Shown: positions 5,358 through 7,518 of the stretch, one piece after another
Layout: every line of letters begins with the position of its first letter
Position numbering within the stretch: position 1 is the stretch's first letter
Assembly: GCA_003152795.1 (NCBI GenBank)
Contig: PMBA01000264.1
Span: 196-7,713 of the forward strand
Direction of reading: 5' to 3'
Length of the DNA stretch: 7,518 nucleotides
Source of the DNA: Acidobacteriaceae bacterium
Lineage (GTDB): Bacteria > Acidobacteriota > Terriglobia > Terriglobales > Acidobacteriaceae
Notes under the pieces: generated by a model
Told to the model about the DNA's origin: nothing
The model's input: only the letters and a program-made list of their open reading frames with translations
Databases searched by the model: none
Translations under genes and position numbers: made by a program

Positions 5358-6728
5358 ATGGCTTCCCCGGCAGTCGATTTTGCCCGCAATAATCAGCCGC
5401 GTTTTCTCGACGAGCTGAAGAGTCTTCTCCGCATCCCGAGCATCAGCACCCTCGACGAACATAAAGGCGACGTGCAGAAGGCAGCGGAATTTGTGGCCGC
5501 TGAACTGCGCCGCATCGGCATGGACAACGTCGAGATCATCCCCACCAAGGGACATCCGCTGCTCTACGCCGACTGGCTGCACGCACCGGGCAAGCCGACG
5601 GCTTTGATGTATGCGCATTACGATGTGCAACCGCCCGATCCTCTGGACGAATGGAAGACGCCGCCGTTTGAACCGACCGAACGCAACAACAATGTGTACG
5701 CGCGGGGCGCCGTCGACGACAAAGGCCAGCTCTGGATGGAAGTGAAGGCGCTCGAATCCCTGCTGCAAGCGCACGGCGGCAAGCTGCCCATCAACGTCAA
5801 GGTTATTTTTGAAGGCGAAGAGGAAGTGGGCGGCGAGTCGATTGCCGAGTACGTCCGCAAACAGAAGGCGAAGTTGAAGGCGGATTTCGCGCTGGTCTGC
5901 GACACCGAGTTATTCGCGCCCGATGTCCCCACTCTTTGCGTGGGCCTGCGCGGCCTGGTGTACACCGAGATTGAAGCGTATGGGGCGAAGACGGATCTGC
6001 ACTCGGGTGTCTATGGCGGCGCGGCGCCGAATCCGCTGTTCGCGCTGATCGAGATCATCTCGAAGCTGAAAGATTCCAAGGGGAAGGTGCTCATCCCCGG
6101 CTTTTACAAGAACGTGAAATCGCCCAGCAAGGATGAGCTGAAGGCCTGGAAGCGGCTGCCCTTCAATGAAGAGCACTATCGGAAGACTGAAGTCGGTTCC
6201 AAGGTGCTGACCGGCGAACCGGGATTTTCGGTGCTGTACCGGACGTGGGCGCGACCGACGCTTGAGGTGCATGGCATTCCCGGCGGGTTCGTGGCTCCGG
6301 GAGCGAAGACGGTGATTCCGGCAAAGGCGTCGGCGAAGGTTTCCATGCGGCTGGTGCCGAACCAGGACGCGGACGACATCCTAAAGCGCTTCACCGCTTT
6401 CGTCAAGAAGCTCACGCCCAAGGGGATCGACCTCAAGATCAAGGTTTGGAGCAAGGGTCCGGCGTCCGTCGTCGGTACCGACAACCGCTTCATTGAAGCG
6501 GCGACCGAGGCGCTGCACGATACGTTCAAGAAGGAAACGGTGTTTATTCGGTCGGGAGGATCGATTCCAATCGTTACCGATTTCCAGGATGTGCTGAAGA
6601 TTCCATCGGTGATGATGGGCTTTGGGCTGCCCGACGACAACCTGCATGCTCCGAACGAGAAGTTCCACATCCCGAATTTTTATCGCGGGATTGAAACAAT
6701 CTGCCTGTTCTTTGAGAAGCTGGGGTAG
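5358..6728 (+). CDS. M20 family metallopeptidase (dipeptidase, CNDP/DapE-like)
   Basis: A complete 456-residue cytoplasmic zinc-dependent dipeptidase-type enzyme of peptidase family M20, subgroup with carnosine dipeptidases. All expected site residues are present: H87 and the catalytic-site D89 in YAHYDVQP, bridging D120 in RGAVDDKGQ, the general base and ligand pair E155-E156 in FEGEEEVGG, D182 in LVCDTE and H430 in DDNLHAPNEKF. The dimerisation (lid) domain spans roughly residues 200-375 and includes DLHSGVYGG and the GIPGGF loop. ATG 5358 is chosen because the conserved N-terminal helix FLDELKSLLRIPSIS follows shortly and AAAGG lies nine bases upstream; the frame stays open back to a TTG at 5214, but that added stretch is Cys/Gln-rich and unlike the family. 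Substrate is not readable from the sequence; short peptides from protein turnover are most likely. It is closed by a terminator and appears to be a single-gene unit. Confidence 0.92.
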   Translation: MASPAVDFARNNQPRFLDELKSLLRIPSISTLDEHKGDVQKAAEFVAAELRRIGMDNVEIIPTKGHPLLYADWLHAPGKPTALMYAHYDVQPPDPLDEWKTPPFEPTERNNNVYARGAVDDKGQLWMEVKALESLLQAHGGKLPINVKVIFEGEEEVGGESIAEYVRKQKAKLKADFALVCDTELFAPDVPTLCVGLRGLVYTEIEAYGAKTDLHSGVYGGAAPNPLFALIEIISKLKDSKGKVLIPGFYKNVKSPSKDELKAWKRLPFNEEHYRKTEVGSKVLTGEPGFSVLYRTWARPTLEVHGIPGGFVAPGAKTVIPAKASAKVSMRLVPNQDADDILKRFTAFVKKLTPKGIDLKIKVWSKGPASVVGTDNRFIEAATEALHDTFKKETVFIRSGGSIPIVTDFQDVLKIPSVMMGFGLPDDNLHAPNEKFHIPNFYRGIETICLFFEKLG

Positions 6729-6762
6729 AAACTGTCGCTTCGGTGGAGAAGGAAAAATGTTT

Positions 6763-6797
6763 GCGAAAAGGCGCAGGTGGGTTCTGCGCCTTTTCGC
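6763..6797 (+). terminator. Strong hairpin terminator after the M20 peptidase gene
   Basis: GCGAAAAGGCGCAG (6763-6776) and CTGCGCCTTTTCGC (6784-6797) pair perfectly over 14 bp with loop GTGGGTT. The functional core is GGCGCAG/CTGCGCC preceded by AAAA and followed by TTTT, the layout of an intrinsic terminator. It begins 34 bases after the stop codon. The symmetry means it could also work on the opposite strand. Confidence 0.85.
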
Positions 6798-6862
6798 TGG
6801 ACCTGGGAATTGGGTAGTGGCTCAGTTTGGGGAAGCTCTGATTCAGGGGTTGCGGAAAGACG

Positions 6863-6888
6863 CAAACCACGGGGTTTCACGGAGGGAA
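6863..6888. repeat. CCACGGGG-type intergenic repeat, copy 1
   Basis: The sequence starting AAACCACGGGGTTTCACGG (6864 onward) shares its first 12 bases (AAACCACGGGGT) and the later CACGGAGG motif with a second copy at 7461-7494 in the same orientation. It resembles the degenerate CCACRGAGG-style repeats often scattered between genes in acidobacteria and other soil bacteria; that comparison is from memory. The rest of 6798-6962 shows no gene or clear signal. Confidence 0.55.
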
Positions 6889-6962
6889 TCGGAGACTTAG
6901 TCAGAGCAAACTGAGCTACCACCGGGAATCTGGCCGGTACTCGCCAATTCCGCGCCTTCAGG

Positions 6963-6980
6963 TAAAATAAAGGATTGAGG
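6963..6980 (+). promoter_or_regulatory. -10 box and ribosome binding site of the CYCXC gene
   Basis: TAAAAT (6963-6968) matches five of six -10 consensus bases; no good -35 box is seen. Transcription would start near 6975. GAGG at 6977-6980 lies nine bases before ATG 6990 and fixes that start over the in-frame TTG at 6975. Confidence 0.35.
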
Positions 6981-6989
6981 CTGACTGGC

Positions 6990-7448
6990 ATGCACACACG
7001 GGTTCTTGCGTCGGCGGTACTGTTTTTGATGGTCACGATGGTGTCGGCGCCATGGCTGCAATCCGAAGCCGAGCAGGGCGTGCCACATTTCAACACGGCT
7101 CCCCCGGCGGCGGGCGCTGAGTTTCCGCCAATTCTCACCAAGGACCAACTCTGGGGCAACAACGCGCAGTTTCCCTATCAGACGCACGCCTACGAACTGG
7201 CGGCGAAGATTCCGAAGGTGATCTACCAACAACCGTGCTACTGCTACTGTGACCGCAGCATGGGGCACAAGAGTCTGCATAGCTGCTTTTCGAGCACCCA
7301 CGGCGCCGAATGCGGAACCTGCCTCAAAGAGCTCTATTACACTTACACCATGAACAAGCAGGGCAAGACGGCAAAGGAGATTCGCGCGGGTATTATCAAG
7401 GGCGAATGGAAGTCGGTGGATTTGAGCACGGCGGCCAGTATTAATTGA
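6990..7448 (+). CDS. Exported cysteine-rich CYCXC / PCYCGC-type protein
   Basis: A 152-residue protein with an N-terminal signal peptide or anchor (residues 5-22, VLASAVLFLMVTMVSAPW), a Pro/Ala-rich linker and a compact cysteine-rich domain. Key motif: PCYCYCDR at 82-89 (C83, C85, C87), then MGHKSLHSCF (91-100, C99, H93, H97), HGAECGTC (104-111, C108, C111) and a terminal GKTAKEIRAGIIKGEW segment (125-140). This order matches the family described by the PCYCGC/CYCXC motif, which I recall as containing selenocysteine variants; here every position is an ordinary codon. Six cysteines and three histidines packed into about 30 residues suggest metal or cofactor binding, or thiol redox chemistry, outside the cytoplasm; the actual function is unknown. 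ATG 6990 was chosen for the GAGG upstream and because the signal peptide starts there. It stands alone, between two similar intergenic repeats. Confidence 0.82.
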   Translation: MHTRVLASAVLFLMVTMVSAPWLQSEAEQGVPHFNTAPPAAGAEFPPILTKDQLWGNNAQFPYQTHAYELAAKIPKVIYQQPCYCYCDRSMGHKSLHSCFSSTHGAECGTCLKELYYTYTMNKQGKTAKEIRAGIIKGEWKSVDLSTAASIN

Positions 7449-7460
7449 AGCAAGAACCCG

Positions 7461-7494
7461 AAACCACGGGGTACACAGAGGAGCACGGAGGAAA
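7461..7494. repeat. CCACGGGG-type intergenic repeat, copy 2
   Basis: Begins AAACCACGGGGTACACAGAG and ends GCACGGAGGAAA, in the same orientation as the copy at 6863-6888. It starts 12 bases after the stop codon of the CYCXC gene. Its end also takes part in a small hairpin, CACGG (7484-7488) with CCGTG (7495-7499), which lacks a proper T-run and is a doubtful terminator. Confidence 0.6.
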
Positions 7495-7518
7495 CCGTGT
7501 TCCCGGCGTACACTGCGT

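Overview
The window looks like ordinary chromosomal sequence from a moderately GC-rich bacterium, most likely an acidobacterium (Acidobacteriota, class Terriglobia, Koribacter-like). That placement is inference. It rests on the gene mix (a class II fumarase, an EXORDIUM-like secreted protein, a small exported protein and a coiled-coil anchor protein of types I associate with this phylum, a CYCXC-motif protein), on the unlinked single-gene layout, and on short GGGTCATC, GAGGTCA and CCACGGGG micro-repeats between genes. No marker gene proves it.

Layout from left to right. Positions 1-432 carry the C-terminal third of fumarase (fumC) on the plus strand. A 308-base gap follows, holding an 8-mer tandem repeat and a possible decayed gene fragment on the minus strand. 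Next comes a plus-strand secreted protein resembling the EXORDIUM/PHI-1 family (741-1682), closed by a clear intrinsic terminator. Two minus-strand genes come next: a DUF421/YetF-type membrane protein (1845-2369) and, upstream of it, a single-pass membrane protein with a long coiled coil (2498-3334). Between these two lies a 36-base inverted repeat with 34 matching positions, built from 7-mer tandem units; it ends three bases before the DUF421 start codon.

A divergent promoter region (3335-3446) then drives the coiled-coil gene leftward and a ThiO-type glycine oxidase gene (3447-4553) rightward. The thiO transcript is predicted to be leaderless with a GTG start. Downstream on the plus strand are a small exported protein of unknown function (4638-5198), a complete M20 family metallopeptidase (5358-6728) ending at a strong hairpin terminator, and an exported cysteine-rich CYCXC/PCYCGC-type protein (6990-7448). 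This last gene lies between two copies of an AAACCACGGGGT-type repeat.

The genes do not form one pathway. Fumarase serves the TCA cycle, ThiO supplies the glycine-derived imine for thiamine synthesis, and the M20 enzyme probably trims dipeptides. Four of the other proteins are exported or membrane-anchored. I find no convincing new multi-gene system. The most interesting points are the inverted repeat at the DUF421 start, the HExxE motif in the EXORDIUM-like protein, the cysteine-rich protein, and the leaderless thiO promoter. There are no tRNA, rRNA, CRISPR or transposase genes.
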